Program-made: the position numbers and the translations under genes
NCBI RefSeq assembly: GCF_025465255.1
Contig: NZ_JAODNI010000092.1
Coordinates: forward strand, 62,001-126,000
Length of the DNA: 64,000 nucleotides
Source of the DNA: Pseudonocardia sp.
GTDB taxonomy: Bacteria; Actinomycetota; Actinomycetes; Mycobacteriales; Pseudonocardiaceae
Direction of reading: 5' to 3'
Part shown: piece after piece, positions 8,013 to 16,704 of the stretch
Layout of the letters: each line of letters starts with the position of its first letter
Position numbering within the stretch: position 1 is the first letter of the stretch
The notes under the pieces: model-generated
What the model was told of the DNA's origin: nothing
Database searches by the model: none
What the model saw: the letters and a program-made list of their open reading frames with translations, nothing else

Positions 8013-8998
8013 GCGACCTTGCGAACGAACCGTCCACACAGCGCACCGAACCCGCCGCCCCTCCCGAACGGGCGCCCTCGTCGCCGGCGGCCCACCGGAA
8101 GCCGGGCAAGCCCGCGCTGTCCGAGGGCAAGAAGGCCGAGCGCAAGCTCGGGCTCCTGCTCTGCGCACCGGCGGCGATCATCATGGTGCTGGTCACCGCC
8201 TACCCGATCATCTACGCGGTGTGGCTCTCGCTGCAGCGCTACGACCTGCGGTTCCCCGGTGAGCAGCAGTTCGCCGGGCTGACCAACTACGCCGCCGTGC
8301 TCACGTCGAGCTACTGGTGGAGCGCGTTCCTGGTCACCGTGATCATCACGGTGATCTCGGTGGCGATCGAGTTCGTGCTCGGCCTCGCGTTGGCGCTGAT
8401 CATGCACCGGACGATCGTCGCGCGTGGACTGACCCGGACCGTCGTGCTGATCCCGTACGGCATCGTCACCGTCGTCGCGGCGTTCAGCTGGCAGTTCGCC
8501 TGGACCCCGGACAAGGGCTACCTCGCGGCGCTGCTTCCCGAGGGCGCCGCGCCGCTGACGGACCAGGTGGCGGCGCTGGCGATCATCATCCTGGCCGAGG
8601 TGTGGAAGACGACGCCGTTCATGGCGCTGCTGCTGATGGCGGGCCTGGCCCTGGTGCCGGACGACCTGCTCAAGGCCGCCCAGGTCGACGGCGCCGGAGC
8701 CTGGCAGCGGCTGACGAAGATCATCCTGCCGATGATGAAGCCGGCGATCCTGGTCGCGCTGCTGTTCCGCACGCTCGACGCGTTCCGCGTCTTCGACAAC
8801 ATCTACATCCTGACCCAGGGCTCCAACGGAACCGGGTCCGTCTCGATGCTGGGCTACGACAACCTGTTCAAGGCGTTCAACCTCGGCATCGGCTCGGCGA
8901 TCAGCGTGCTCATCTTCATCGCGGTCGCGGTGATCGCGTTCCTGTTCATCAAGATATTCGGGGCCGCGGCACCCGGATCCGACGAGGGGAAGCGCTGA
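8009..8998 (+). CDS. sugA: Trehalose ABC transporter permease SugA
   Basis: A 329-aa MalF-type permease. A basic, proline/alanine-rich cytoplasmic N-terminus (about 1-45) is followed by six membrane segments and the EAA loop [20 protein letters not shown] (about 225-244), which contacts the ATPase. The GTG at 8009 overlaps the lpqY stop (GTGA), and the stop overlaps the sugB start (TGATG); both indicate translational coupling. The partner assignment rests on operon order lpqY-sugA-sugB-sugC. Confidence 0.85.
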   Translation: MSDLANEPSTQRTEPAAPPERAPSSPAAHRKPGKPALSEGKKAERKLGLLLCAPAAIIMVLVTAYPIIYAVWLSLQRYDLRFPGEQQFAGLTNYAAVLTSSYWWSAFLVTVIITVISVAIEFVLGLALALIMHRTIVARGLTRTVVLIPYGIVTVVAAFSWQFAWTPDKGYLAALLPEGAAPLTDQVAALAIIILAEVWKTTPFMALLLMAGLALVPDDLLKAAQVDGAGAWQRLTKIILPMMKPAILVALLFRTLDAFRVFDNIYILTQGSNGTGSVSMLGYDNLFKAFNLGIGSAISVLIFIAVAVIAFLFIKIFGAAAPGSDEGKR

Positions 8999-9879
8999 TG
9001 GCCACCGCGACGGCCACGGAGCCCCGGCGGGCTCGCTCGGCGAGCTCGTCGGGCACGGCGGACAACAAGAAGCTCTGGTGGTCCATCGCCAACCTGATCG
9101 TGCTGCTCTACGCGCTGATCCCGGTGCTGTGGATCCTGAGCCTGTCGTTCAAGACCGCGGACACGGTGACGGACGGGAACTTCATCCCGCGGGCCTGGAC
9201 GTTGGAGAACTACGCGCAGGTCTTCGCGATCGACCTCTTCACGTCGGCGCTGATCAACTCGATCGGGATCGCGATCATCTCGACGGTGCTCGCGGTCGTC
9301 ATCGGGACGATGGCCGCCTACGCGATCGCGCGGCTGGACTTCCCGGGCAAGAAGGTGCTCGTCGGCATCTCGCTGCTGATCGCGATGTTCCCGCAGATCT
9401 CCCTGGTCAGTCCGCTGTTCAACATCGAGCGGGCGGTCGGGCTGTTCGACACCTGGCCCGGCCTGATCCTGCCCTACATCACGTTCGCCCTGCCACTGTC
9501 GATCTACACGCTCTCCGCGTTCTTCCGCGAGATCCCGTGGGAGCTGGAGAAGGCCGCGCAGATGGACGGCGCGACGCCGCTGCAGGCCTTCCGCTCCGTG
9601 ATCGTGCCGCTGGCCGCGCCGGGCGTGTTCACCACGGCGATCCTGGTGTTCATCTTCTGCTGGAACGACTTCCTCTTCGCCGTGTCCCTGACCTCGACGA
9701 CGCGGTCCCAGACGGCGACGGTCGCGATCTCGCAGTTCACCGGTGCCTCGCAGTTCGCCGAACCCACCGGCTCGATCGCCGCGGCGGCCGTCCTGCTCAC
9801 CATTCCGATCATCATCTTCGTGCTGTTCTTCCAGCGCCGGATCGTCGCCGGCCTGACCTCCGGCGCAGTGAAGGGTTAA
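8998..9879 (+). CDS. sugB: Trehalose ABC transporter permease SugB
   Basis: A 293-aa MalG-type permease with six membrane segments. The first is at about 30-50 ([19 protein letters not shown]), and the EAA loop [20 protein letters not shown] lies at about 180-200. The ATG shares one base with the sugA stop. It would pair with SugA to form the channel and dock SugC on the cytoplasmic face. The length and topology are normal for the family. Confidence 0.85.
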   Translation: MATATATEPRRARSASSSGTADNKKLWWSIANLIVLLYALIPVLWILSLSFKTADTVTDGNFIPRAWTLENYAQVFAIDLFTSALINSIGIAIISTVLAVVIGTMAAYAIARLDFPGKKVLVGISLLIAMFPQISLVSPLFNIERAVGLFDTWPGLILPYITFALPLSIYTLSAFFREIPWELEKAAQMDGATPLQAFRSVIVPLAAPGVFTTAILVFIFCWNDFLFAVSLTSTTRSQTATVAISQFTGASQFAEPTGSIAAAAVLLTIPIIIFVLFFQRRIVAGLTSGAVKG

Positions 9880-9891
9880 GGGGCAACCGAC

Positions 9892-11094
9892 ATGGCTGAC
9901 ATCGTCCTGGACAACGTGGTCAAGCGGTACCCGGACGGCACGCTCGGCGCCGACCACGTCAACATCGAGATCGCCGACGGCGAGTTCATCATCCTGGTCG
10001 GCCCGTCCGGCTGCGGGAAGTCGACGACCCTGAACATGATCGCCGGCCTGGAGGACATCTCCGACGGCGAGCTGCGCATCGCGGGCGAGCGGGTGAACGA
10101 GAAGGCGCCCAAGGACCGGGACATCGCGATGGTGTTCCAGTCCTACGCCCTCTACCCCCACATGACCGTGCGGGAGAACATGGCCTTCCCGCTGAAGCTG
10201 GCCAAGATGGACAAGGCCGAGATCGACAAGAAGGTCAACGACGCCGCCCAGATCCTGGACCTGACCCAGCACCTGGACCGCAAGCCCGCCAACATGTCCG
10301 GCGGCCAGCGCCAGCGCGTCGCGATGGGCCGGGCGATCGTCCGCAGCCCCAAGGCGTTCCTCATGGACGAGCCCCTGTCCAACCTCGACGCGAAGCTGCG
10401 CGTGCAGATGCGGACGATGGTCTCGAAGCTGCAGCAGCGGCTGGAGACCACGACCGTCTACGTCACGCACGACCAGACCGAGGCCATGACGCTCGGGGAC
10501 CGGATCGTCGTCATGCGGGGCGGGGTGGTGCAGCAGATCGGCTCGCCGCAGAAGCTCTACGACCGCCCGAACAACCTCTTCGTCGCGGGGTTCATCGGCT
10601 CGCCGGCCATGAACTTCCTGCCGGCGACCCTGGAGGACGGCGTGTTCCGGACGTCGCTCGGGGACCTGACGCTCTCCGACGAGCTGCGCCGGAACCTCGA
10701 GGCGTCCGACGCGCCGCGCGAGCTCATCGTCGGCATCCGGCCGGAGCACTTCGAGGACGCCGCGCTCGTCGAGGAGCACCAGCGGCCGAAGGGCTCGGTC
10801 TTCACCGCCGAGGTCGACGTGCTCGAGTCCATGGGCTCGGACAAGTTCGCCTACTTCACCGTGCAGGGGGAGCAGGCCATGTCCGACGACCTCGCGGACC
10901 TCGCCGCGGACGCCGGCACGGCGGACGTCCCGGGCGGGGACGCGGGGACGCTCACCACCCGCCTCTCCGCGGCCTCCACCGCCACCGAGGGCCGGTCGAC
11001 GGAGGTGTGGGTGGACACCAGCAAGATCCAGGTGTTCGACCCGAACAGCGGAAAGAACCTCACCACCCGCGAGGCCGCCCCCGTCACCGCCTGA
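9892..11094 (+). CDS. sugC: Trehalose ABC transporter ATPase SugC
   Basis: A 400-aa MalK/UgpC-type ATPase. Walker [10 protein letters not shown] is at about 39-47, the Q-loop QSYALYPH near 83, the signature MSGGQRQRV near 136, Walker [13 protein letters not shown] near 156, and the H-loop [11 protein letters not shown] near 190. The C-terminal 160 residues are an OB-fold regulatory domain. The gene starts 12 bases after sugB with AAGGGG as the ribosome site. It closes the operon; a large palindrome follows. Confidence 0.88.
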   Translation: MADIVLDNVVKRYPDGTLGADHVNIEIADGEFIILVGPSGCGKSTTLNMIAGLEDISDGELRIAGERVNEKAPKDRDIAMVFQSYALYPHMTVRENMAFPLKLAKMDKAEIDKKVNDAAQILDLTQHLDRKPANMSGGQRQRVAMGRAIVRSPKAFLMDEPLSNLDAKLRVQMRTMVSKLQQRLETTTVYVTHDQTEAMTLGDRIVVMRGGVVQQIGSPQKLYDRPNNLFVAGFIGSPAMNFLPATLEDGVFRTSLGDLTLSDELRRNLEASDAPRELIVGIRPEHFEDAALVEEHQRPKGSVFTAEVDVLESMGSDKFAYFTVQGEQAMSDDLADLAADAGTADVPGGDAGTLTTRLSAASTATEGRSTEVWVDTSKIQVFDPNSGKNLTTREAAPVTA

Positions 11095-11096
11095 TC

Positions 11097-11207
11097 CGCG
11101 AGTCGGCACCTTCGGTCGTCCGAGTCCGCGATCCCGGGAGATCTCCGGGATCGCGGACTCGCGCGACCGGAAGTGCCGACTCGCGCGACGGGGGGTGCCG
11201 ACTCGCG
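11097..11207. repeat. Nested palindrome between convergent genes, probable bidirectional terminator
   Basis: The inner arms 11121-11136 and 11146-11161 are perfectly complementary (16 bp), and the 9-base loop is itself nearly palindromic. Outside them, CGCGAGTCGGCAC (11097-11109) pairs with GTGCCGACTCGCG (11173-11185), and a further direct copy of that right arm lies at 11195-11207. The whole gap between sugC and the convergent ParB-like gene is therefore made of stacked inverted and direct repeats. Confidence 0.7.
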
Positions 11208-11211
11208 GGGG

Positions 11212-12051
11212 TCAGGCGGTGGGGTGGGCGCGGAGCTGGTCGACGACCTCGTCGTCCCAGCGGTGGGTACGGAGCAGGCGGTAGCGCTGGCAGGCGAGCT
11301 GCAGGTAGGCGTCGGCGTCCGAGCGGTCCCCGATGAGGTCGGCCTGGCGCAGCATCCGCACCACCGGCTTGTACTCCTCGGACCACCAGCGCCGCGCGAC
11401 GGTCTCGCGGTCCAGGTAACGGCTCTCGTGCTGCATGAGCCGGAACCCCCACGCCTCCACGGCCTGGCTGAGCTCCGCGTAGGCCCAGGGGGCCGCGACC
11501 TCGATGGACTCCAGCGCCCTGCCGCGCAGCGGTACCCGGTCCACGAAGACGCGGCGCAGGTCCTTCGTGATGAGGTCCCCGCGGTGCACGATTCCGTTGG
11601 GGTCGATCTTCGTGGTCACCTCGGTGACCCTCGCCTCGATCGAGCGCAGGTTGAGCGCGATCGCGACCGAGACGCGGTGGTGGCCGTCCCGGACGAAGTG
11701 CAGCCCGCCGACCCGGTACAGGTCGATCGGCGGGATCGTCTCCCCGCGCCGCTGCGCCCGGGCGAGGCGCTCCCAGCGTTCGCGGGTTCGGGGCGTACGG
11801 GGGCGGAAGGAGCGGTCGAAGTCCTTCGTGCGATCCACGCTGCCGACGATCGACTCCAGCGCGATCACCTGGAGCCCGAGCCGGCGTTCACCGGTGCGGC
11901 CCAGCGCGGCCACCACCTCGTCGAAGGGCAGGATGTCGGAGACGTCGTCGGGTTCGCGGCGCAGCCAGGACGCGAGGCGGGACAGCACCTGACGGCGACG
12001 GGTGCGCAGGAAGTCGTGCTCCGCGTCCGCCTGCGGGAAACCCGTCTCCAC
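11212..12051 (-). CDS. ParB-like nuclease-fold domain protein
   Basis: A 279-aa protein with a ParB/sulfiredoxin-like core at about residues 110-150, marked by VGGLHFVRDGHHRVSVAIAL, the conserved D-G-H-H-R motif of this fold. The N-terminus (RRRQVLSRLASWLRREPDDV) and the long C-terminal helical part have no assignment I recognise. It is not a chromosome-partitioning ParB: the spo0J HTH region is absent and there is no parA neighbour. The GTG start shares one base with the stop of the upstream metallophosphoesterase (TAGTG), so the two form an operon. Function unknown. Confidence 0.65.
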   Translation of the reverse strand: METGFPQADAEHDFLRTRRRQVLSRLASWLRREPDDVSDILPFDEVVAALGRTGERRLGLQVIALESIVGSVDRTKDFDRSFRPRTPRTRERWERLARAQRRGETIPPIDLYRVGGLHFVRDGHHRVSVAIALNLRSIEARVTEVTTKIDPNGIVHRGDLITKDLRRVFVDRVPLRGRALESIEVAAPWAYAELSQAVEAWGFRLMQHESRYLDRETVARRWWSEEYKPVVRMLRQADLIGDRSDADAYLQLACQRYRLLRTHRWDDEVVDQLRAHPTA

Positions 12052-12698
12052 TAGACGTCCACCACCTTGCGCCCGACGACGTTGACCACCCTGGTGGAGC
12101 CCAGCATCCGGTCCGGGACCGGCTCGCCGTGCGGATGGATGTGCCCGTGCACGAGCAGCCGCGGCCGCAACGCCTCGACGAGCGCGTGCAGGCACTCGAA
12201 GCCGCGGTGCGGCCCGTCCTCCCGGTCCCCGCAGTGCCGCGGGGGAGCGTGGGTGAGCAGGACGTCCACGGCCCGGCCGTCCTTCCGCCGCGCCCGGCGC
12301 GCGATCCGGACCAGCCTGCGGGCGCGCCGGGCCTGCTCGGCCTCGCTCCACTGGTTCGGCCCCGGGCGGTAGCGCAGGCAGCCGCCGAGGCCCGCGATAC
12401 GCAGCCCCGCGACGTCGACGACCCTGAGGTCCGCGTTCTCGAACCCCGCCGGCCCCGGCCAGTCGCACGGGTGTCCCGCGCGCATCCACAGGCCGCGGCG
12501 CTGGGAGAAGCCGCTGAGGTCCTGGTCGTGGTTGCCGGGAACCATGACGCCCGGGCGGTCCAGTGTGTTCGCGAGGTCCGCGAGGTAGTCGGACGGCAGG
12601 TCCCCGGCGCCCAGGACGAGGGCGACGTCGTACCGCCGGGCAGCGGCGGTGCGCAGCCCGGCGACCTCCTCGTCGCTCACGGCCAGGGTTCGGACCAT
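12051..12698 (-). CDS. Calcineurin-like metallophosphoesterase
   Basis: A 215-aa metallophosphoesterase. The dinuclear metal-site motifs appear in order: GAGDLPSDYL (about 31-40), GNHDQD (about 55-60), LLTHAPPRHCGD (about 146-157) and HGHIHPH (about 185-191). The usual first Asp-x-His is replaced by a shortened N-terminus (VRTLAVSDEE), so either the first strand has diverged or one ligand comes from elsewhere. It may act on nucleotides or phosphodiesters. It forms an operon with the downstream ParB-like gene. TACCCT on the minus strand (12712-12707) lies 8 bases before the ATG. Confidence 0.8.
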   Translation of the reverse strand: MVRTLAVSDEEVAGLRTAAARRYDVALVLGAGDLPSDYLADLANTLDRPGVMVPGNHDQDLSGFSQRRGLWMRAGHPCDWPGPAGFENADLRVVDVAGLRIAGLGGCLRYRPGPNQWSEAEQARRARRLVRIARRARRKDGRAVDVLLTHAPPRHCGDREDGPHRGFECLHALVEALRPRLLVHGHIHPHGEPVPDRMLGSTRVVNVVGRKVVDV

Positions 12699-12706
12699 TG
12701 CGGGTC

Positions 12707-12762
12707 AGGGTACGGCGCGCGGGTCGTCCTTGGGTGCGGTCGGAGCGCCGATGGGTCAGGAT
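12707..12762. promoter_or_regulatory. Divergent leaderless-type promoters
   Basis: TACCCT on the minus strand (12712-12707) lies 8 bases before the metallophosphoesterase ATG. CAGGAT on the plus strand (12757-12762) lies 6 bases before the methyltransferase GTG at 12769. Both match the leaderless arrangement seen repeatedly in this window. Confidence 0.5.
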
Positions 12763-12768
12763 TGGGGC

Positions 12769-13704
12769 GTGACCGGTCAGGAGTCCGTGACACCCCAGTC
12801 GCCGCCGTCGCAGTCGCCGGGACCCTCGACGATGGCGCACGCCTTCGACGAGCAGGCCGACAGCTACGACAAGCTCGTCGGCGCGAACCCCGGATACCAC
12901 GAGCACCTGCGGCTCTCCGCGCGCCGGATGGGCCTGCGTGGGCGGGGGCTGCACCTGCTCGACCTGGGCTGCGGGACGGGCGCGTCCACCGAGGCCCTGC
13001 TGGGGGCCGCACCGGGTTCGGACGTCGTCGCGGTGGACGCGTCGGCGGGCATGCTCCGCCAGGCGAAGATGAAGAACTGGCCCCCGGGCGTCGAGTTCGT
13101 GCACTCCACGCTGAGCGAGCTACCCGCGAAGGGCGTCCGCGGCCCGTTCGACGCCATCCTGGCGGCCTACCTCGTCCGCAACCTCCCGGACCCGGACGCG
13201 GGGCTGCGGCAGATCTTCGACCTGCTCGAGCCGGGTGCGCCGGTCGCGATCCACGAGTACTCGGTGCGGGACCACGTGCGCAGCCGGATCGTGTGGAACC
13301 TGGTGTCCTGGTCCGTGATCATCCCGATGGCGAAGATCCGCAGCGGGGACACCGGCCTCTACCGCTACCTGTGGCGCAGCGTCCGGCGCTTCGACGGCGT
13401 CGAGGCCTTCACCGCGCGGATGGCGAAGGCCGGGTTCACCGACATCCGGGTGCAGACGATGCCGGGCTGGCAGCAGCACGTCGTCCACACGTTCCTCGGG
13501 CGCCGGCCGGCCGAGGACGCCGTCCTCCGGGACCCGGTGCCGACGCCGTCGGAGGGCGCCGGGCCCCGGCCGAGCCCGCGGCCGCGGCACACGCCGGACT
13601 ACACCGCGCGCGACGGCGGCGCGGACGACATGGGGTACGGCGACGCCACGGCTTTCGGCGACGACACGGAGACGCCGCCGGCCGGCAGCCCCGCGGCGTC
13701 CTGA
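12769..13704 (+). CDS. Class I SAM-dependent methyltransferase
   Basis: A 311-aa methyltransferase of the UbiE/Methyltransf_11 type. Motif I LDLGCGTGASTEAL is at about 65-78, the acidic loop VVAVDASAGML at about 87-97, and the post-II region ILAAYLVRNLPDPDAGL at about 128-144. The C-terminal 60 residues are proline- and charge-rich and probably disordered. It converges with the DUF5914 Rieske gene with a 2-base gap. In other actinobacteria such pairs occur near carotenoid genes, but no crt gene is present here, so the substrate is unknown. The GTG at 12769 is chosen for its -10 spacing. Confidence 0.8.
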   Translation: MTGQESVTPQSPPSQSPGPSTMAHAFDEQADSYDKLVGANPGYHEHLRLSARRMGLRGRGLHLLDLGCGTGASTEALLGAAPGSDVVAVDASAGMLRQAKMKNWPPGVEFVHSTLSELPAKGVRGPFDAILAAYLVRNLPDPDAGLRQIFDLLEPGAPVAIHEYSVRDHVRSRIVWNLVSWSVIIPMAKIRSGDTGLYRYLWRSVRRFDGVEAFTARMAKAGFTDIRVQTMPGWQQHVVHTFLGRRPAEDAVLRDPVPTPSEGAGPRPSPRPRHTPDYTARDGGADDMGYGDATAFGDDTETPPAGSPAAS

Positions 13705-13706
13705 CC

Positions 13707-14702
13707 TCAGCGGTCGGCGCGCAGCGCGTACCGCCGCTCCGCGTAGGCGATGTCGTCGCGCCACAACCGCCTCGCCGTGCTCGCGACGAGCGGCCGCAGC
13801 GCCGCCGCGACCTTCTTCGTGTGCGCGAAGCCGGGCCGCCCCGAGTACGCCACGACGGCCTCGATCACGGCGGTCCGGGCCGCCCCGTCCGGACCGGGGC
13901 GCAGCGGCGTCGCGTGCGTCTCGACGACGGATCCGGTGCCCTCGCCGTCGACGATCTCCATGGTGACCGTGCGCGGGTCCGGACAGCTGAACTCGGCGTG
14001 CACCGGCACCCCGAACGGGCCCGCGACCTTGAAGGCGACCTCGACGAGGAATCGGTCCTCGGCCGGCCGGCAGTCCGCACGCGGGGCGCTGAGCACGCGC
14101 AACGTGGCGAACGAGTAGGGGTGGAACCAGGCGCCGTGCCAGGGGTCGAGCCGGTTCGCGAGCACGTCCGTGGGCTCGCAGCGGCCGATGACCGTGGCGA
14201 CGGCGTCGAACGCACCGGCCCCGGGCGGGCGCGGGCCGAGGAAGGGACGCTCCGTGGGCTGCTCGCCGTCGGGCAGGGTGGAGTCGAGGCGGACCCAGGC
14301 CAGCACACCGTCGTCGAAGGTCGGGAAGGTGGCCCAGCCCGGCCGGCCACCGGGGCCGAGCGGCATCCCGTGCCAGCGGCAGACCAGGGCGTCGTCGTGC
14401 ACCGGGGCGTCGCAGAGGGCGGCGCCGAGGTGGGGGCACGCGCCGGGACCGGCGTGCAGCGCGCCGGCCGAGTCCCGCCACGCGACGACCTCACGTCCCG
14501 CGACGACGCGCCCGTAGGCGCGGTCCCCGCGGACCTCCCGGCTGCCGGCGAGCACGAACCAGCCGCCGGACGGCCGGGCCGCCGCCCGTTCGGTGGCGGC
14601 CCGGATGAGGGCCGATGACGCGTCCCGCCACGACGGTTCCTGTTCGGCCCAGGGTGGGATCCGCAGCCGGCGCAACGGAGTTCGGGCTTGACGCTGCTCC
14701 AC
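13707..14702 (-). CDS. Rieske [2Fe-2S] protein with DUF5914
   Basis: A 331-aa protein. Its N-terminal half is a Rieske domain with the cluster motifs CPHLGAAL (about 97-104) and CRWHGMPLG (about 116-124), the Cys-x-His and Cys-x2-His pair. The C-terminal half (about 170-320) fits DUF5914, a START-like domain as in ring-hydroxylating oxygenases, here without an obvious mononuclear-iron HxxxH. It may be an oxygenase or an electron-transfer protein on a hydrophobic substrate. Minus-strand TAGTCT (14714-14709) lies 6 bases before the GTG start. Confidence 0.75.
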   Translation of the reverse strand: MEQRQARTPLRRLRIPPWAEQEPSWRDASSALIRAATERAAARPSGGWFVLAGSREVRGDRAYGRVVAGREVVAWRDSAGALHAGPGACPHLGAALCDAPVHDDALVCRWHGMPLGPGGRPGWATFPTFDDGVLAWVRLDSTLPDGEQPTERPFLGPRPPGAGAFDAVATVIGRCEPTDVLANRLDPWHGAWFHPYSFATLRVLSAPRADCRPAEDRFLVEVAFKVAGPFGVPVHAEFSCPDPRTVTMEIVDGEGTGSVVETHATPLRPGPDGAARTAVIEAVVAYSGRPGFAHTKKVAAALRPLVASTARRLWRDDIAYAERRYALRADR

Positions 14703-14767
14703 GCGCCGAGACTAGGACCGCGCCGCCGGCTCTGCGACTCGACGGTGGGGCCCGATCCGCGGGCGGG

Positions 14768-15865
14768 TCAGAGCCAGTTGTTGCGGCGGAAGTTGCGGTA
14801 GAGCAGCCCGCAGGCGACCGCGATGAGGAGCAGGACGGCGGGGTAGCCGAAGTTCCAGTGCAGCTCGGGCATGTAGTCGAAGTTCATCCCGTAGATGCCG
14901 GCCACCATCGTCGGCACGGTGATCAACGCGGCGTACGCGGTGATCTTGCGCATGTCCGAGTTCTGCCGCATCGAGACCTTGGCCAGCACCGCGTCCACCA
15001 GTGTGGTCAGGAGCTCGTTGAAGCCCGCGACGCGCTCGGCGACGGTCGAGAGGTGGTCCTCCACGTCGCGGAAGTAGGAGCGGACCTCGTGCGGGATCAG
15101 CGAGCTGTAGCCCTCGGTGATCTTGCGGAGCGGCTTGAGCAGCGGCATCACGGCGCGGCGGAGCTCGAGGATCTCGCGCTTCATCACGTAGATCTGCTCG
15201 GGGTCCATCGTCGAGCGCGGGGCGAAGACCTCGGCCTCGATTTCGTCGATGTCGTCCTCGATGGCCTCGGTGACCTCGAGGTAGGAGTCCACGACGTGGT
15301 CCGCGATCGCGTGCAGCACGGCGGACGGGCCCAGCGCAAGCTGCTCCGGGTCCTCCTCGAGGGCGCGCCGAACCTGCTGCAGGCCGCTGTGCTTGCCGTG
15401 CCGGACGGTGACGACGAAGTCCCGCCCGACGAAGGCCTGCACCTCACCGGTCTCGACGATCTCGTTCGCCGTCGTGGGCTCGGCATGACCGACGTAACAG
15501 ACGGTCTTGAGGACCATGAAGAGCGTGTCGTCGTAGCGCTCGAGCTTCGGCCGGTTGTGCGCGTGCACGGCGTCCTCGACGGCCAGCTCGTGCAGCCCGT
15601 AGGTCTCCGCGATGCCGGTGATCTGCTCCTCGCTGGGCTCGTGCAGGCCGATCCAGACGAAACCCTCGCCACGCTCGCGGACCTCGTCGATCGCGGCGTC
15701 GTGGGTGAAGCGACCGGGCAGCCGGACGCCGTCGACGTACACGCCGCAGTCCACGACGTACGCGGACATGGGGACCCGCAGGCGGGGGAGCACGGCCTGA
15801 CCGGCACGGCCGTTCAGCTTGCCCGCGGCCCGGATGACGGGGCGGAAGGAGGACAGGGGCGGCAC
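14768..15865 (-). CDS. corA: CorA family magnesium/cobalt channel
   Basis: A 365-aa CorA protein. A large cytoplasmic alpha/beta domain and a long stalk helix (about 220-300) precede two C-terminal membrane helices. The pore signature YGMNFDYMPELHW lies between them, and the basic tail is YRNFRRNNWL. It forms a homopentameric Mg2+/Co2+ influx channel in the plasma membrane. The GTG at 15865 has a perfect AGGAGG 6 bases upstream, which decides the start. The approximately 290-base upstream region carries a leader peptide and a hairpin (15886-16056), suggesting control of corA expression by attenuation. Confidence 0.9.
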   Translation of the reverse strand: MPPLSSFRPVIRAAGKLNGRAGQAVLPRLRVPMSAYVVDCGVYVDGVRLPGRFTHDAAIDEVRERGEGFVWIGLHEPSEEQITGIAETYGLHELAVEDAVHAHNRPKLERYDDTLFMVLKTVCYVGHAEPTTANEIVETGEVQAFVGRDFVVTVRHGKHSGLQQVRRALEEDPEQLALGPSAVLHAIADHVVDSYLEVTEAIEDDIDEIEAEVFAPRSTMDPEQIYVMKREILELRRAVMPLLKPLRKITEGYSSLIPHEVRSYFRDVEDHLSTVAERVAGFNELLTTLVDAVLAKVSMRQNSDMRKITAYAALITVPTMVAGIYGMNFDYMPELHWNFGYPAVLLLIAVACGLLYRNFRRNNWL

Positions 15866-15885
15866 GGGGTACCTCCTGCGACGAG

Positions 15886-15905
15886 GACCTCGACGGGTCG
15901 AGGTC
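15886..15905 (-). promoter_or_regulatory. Perfect hairpin just upstream of the corA ribosome site
   Basis: GACCTCGAC and GTCGAGGTC form a 20-base near-perfect dyad ending about 8 bases before the AGGAGG of corA. There is no T-run, so sequestration or occlusion of ribosome access fits better than a terminator. A second possible pairing, GGGTCG with CGACCC, lies further upstream between the leader peptide and this hairpin. Confidence 0.5.
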
Positions 15906-15990
15906 GTGCGGAGAGTGGACACGGGTCGTCCTCCGCTCGGCGGCGGCGACCCGGTGAGCTCGTCGCGCCTCCTCGCCGTGCTGCGTGGGC

Positions 15991-16056
15991 TCAGCTGCTC
16001 CACACGGTGGTCACGACGGGGACGCGCTCGGTACTGCACCCTGGAGCGGGATCCAT
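15991..16056 (-). CDS. Putative 21-aa corA leader peptide
   Basis: A 22-codon frame (including the stop) begins with ATG at 16056, preceded by AAGGAGGTGG with a 7-base gap, as strong a ribosome site as any in the window. It encodes MDPAPGCSTERVPVVTTVWS plus one Ser. It ends 125 bases before corA. Leader peptides controlling Mg2+ transporter genes are known in Salmonella (mgtL, corL), and proline codons occur here too (residues 3, 5 and 13). I know of no described actinobacterial equivalent of this sequence. That it is translated is inference from the ribosome site and context. Confidence 0.5.
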   Translation of the reverse strand: MDPAPGCSTERVPVVTTVWSS

Positions 16057-16150
16057 CGCGCCACCTCCTTCGTCCACCGTCCCCGATCGCACGGCCGGCA
16101 AACCCCCGGGCCTGTGATCAGGGCCGCCCGCCGGAGCGCGGGCCACCGGC

Positions 16151-16157
16151 TAGATTA
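16151..16157. promoter_or_regulatory. Overlapping divergent -10 elements between corA leader and MaoC gene
   Basis: TAGATT (16151-16156, plus) could serve the MaoC gene and TAATCT (16157-16152, minus) the corA leader. The 330 bases between the corA and MaoC starts contain only this promoter, the leader peptide and the hairpin; no other gene is seen. Confidence 0.4.
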
Positions 16158-16195
16158 CGCCTCCGGAAGATTCATCGGCGATGGAGGCGTTGACG

Positions 16196-16699
16196 TTGCA
16201 GTTCGGTCGGTATTACGAGGAGTTCGAGGTCGGCGCGGTCTACAAGCACTGGCCCGGCAAGACGGTCACGGAGTACGACGACCACCTCTTCTGCCTCCTC
16301 ACGATGAACCACCACCCGCTCCACATGGACGCGAACTACGCCGAGGAGACCACCGACTTCAAGAGGAACGTCGTGGTCGGCAACTACATCTACTCGTTGC
16401 TGCTGGGCATGTCCGTGCCGGACGTGTCGGGCAAGGCGATCGCCAACCTCGAGGTGGAGTCGCTCAAGCACACGAAGCCGACGTTCCACGGGGACACGAT
16501 CTACGGCGAGACCGAGGTCCTGGACAAGACGCCGTCGAAGTCCAAGGACGACCGGGGCGTCGTGTACGTGGAGACGCGCGGGTACAAGCAGGACGGCACG
16601 GTCGTCTGCACGTTCCGTCGCAAGGTGATGGTCCCGAAGCTGAGCTACGGCGAGGCGCGGGGCGGGGAGCAGCCGGGCCGCCCGGTGCCGCAGGCCTGA
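16196..16699 (+). CDS. MaoC family (R)-hydratase
   Basis: A 167-aa hot-dog-fold hydratase. FGRYYEEFEVGAVYKHWPG, the helix with NHHPLHMDANYAEET (about 44-58) and GNYIYSLLLGMS (about 67-78) match MaoC-like enoyl-CoA hydratases such as M. tuberculosis Rv2499c. It hydrates 2-enoyl-CoA to the 3-hydroxy product, the step before a CitE-like lyase. In mycobacteria it sits beside that lyase and an acyl-CoA dehydrogenase; here those genes lie over 10 kb to the left. The start is TTG at 16196, with GGAGG 8 bases upstream; an in-frame ATG at 16181 lacks a ribosome site. Confidence 0.8.
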   Translation: MQFGRYYEEFEVGAVYKHWPGKTVTEYDDHLFCLLTMNHHPLHMDANYAEETTDFKRNVVVGNYIYSLLLGMSVPDVSGKAIANLEVESLKHTKPTFHGDTIYGETEVLDKTPSKSKDDRGVVYVETRGYKQDGTVVCTFRRKVMVPKLSYGEARGGEQPGRPVPQA

Positions 16700-16704
16700 T
16701 CTCT

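Noticed and set aside
6692-8998. A 768-codon frame ending in the SugA permease
   Set aside because: The first 439 codons overlap lpqY out of frame. The GTG at 8009 overlapping the lpqY stop marks the true permease start.
8854-11109. A 751-codon open frame on the minus strand over sugB and sugC
   Set aside because: Antisense shadow of two ABC-transporter genes with intact motifs; no domain and no ribosome site.
11212-12051. Chromosome-partitioning parB locus with parS sites
   Set aside because: Only the nuclease-fold core is shared. There is no parA, no ParB HTH, and I saw no parS-like 16-mer (TGTTTCACGTGAAACA) in the window.
15866-16180. M-box (Mg2+) riboswitch upstream of corA
   Set aside because: I could not find the conserved M-box core; the leader peptide and hairpin explain the region better.
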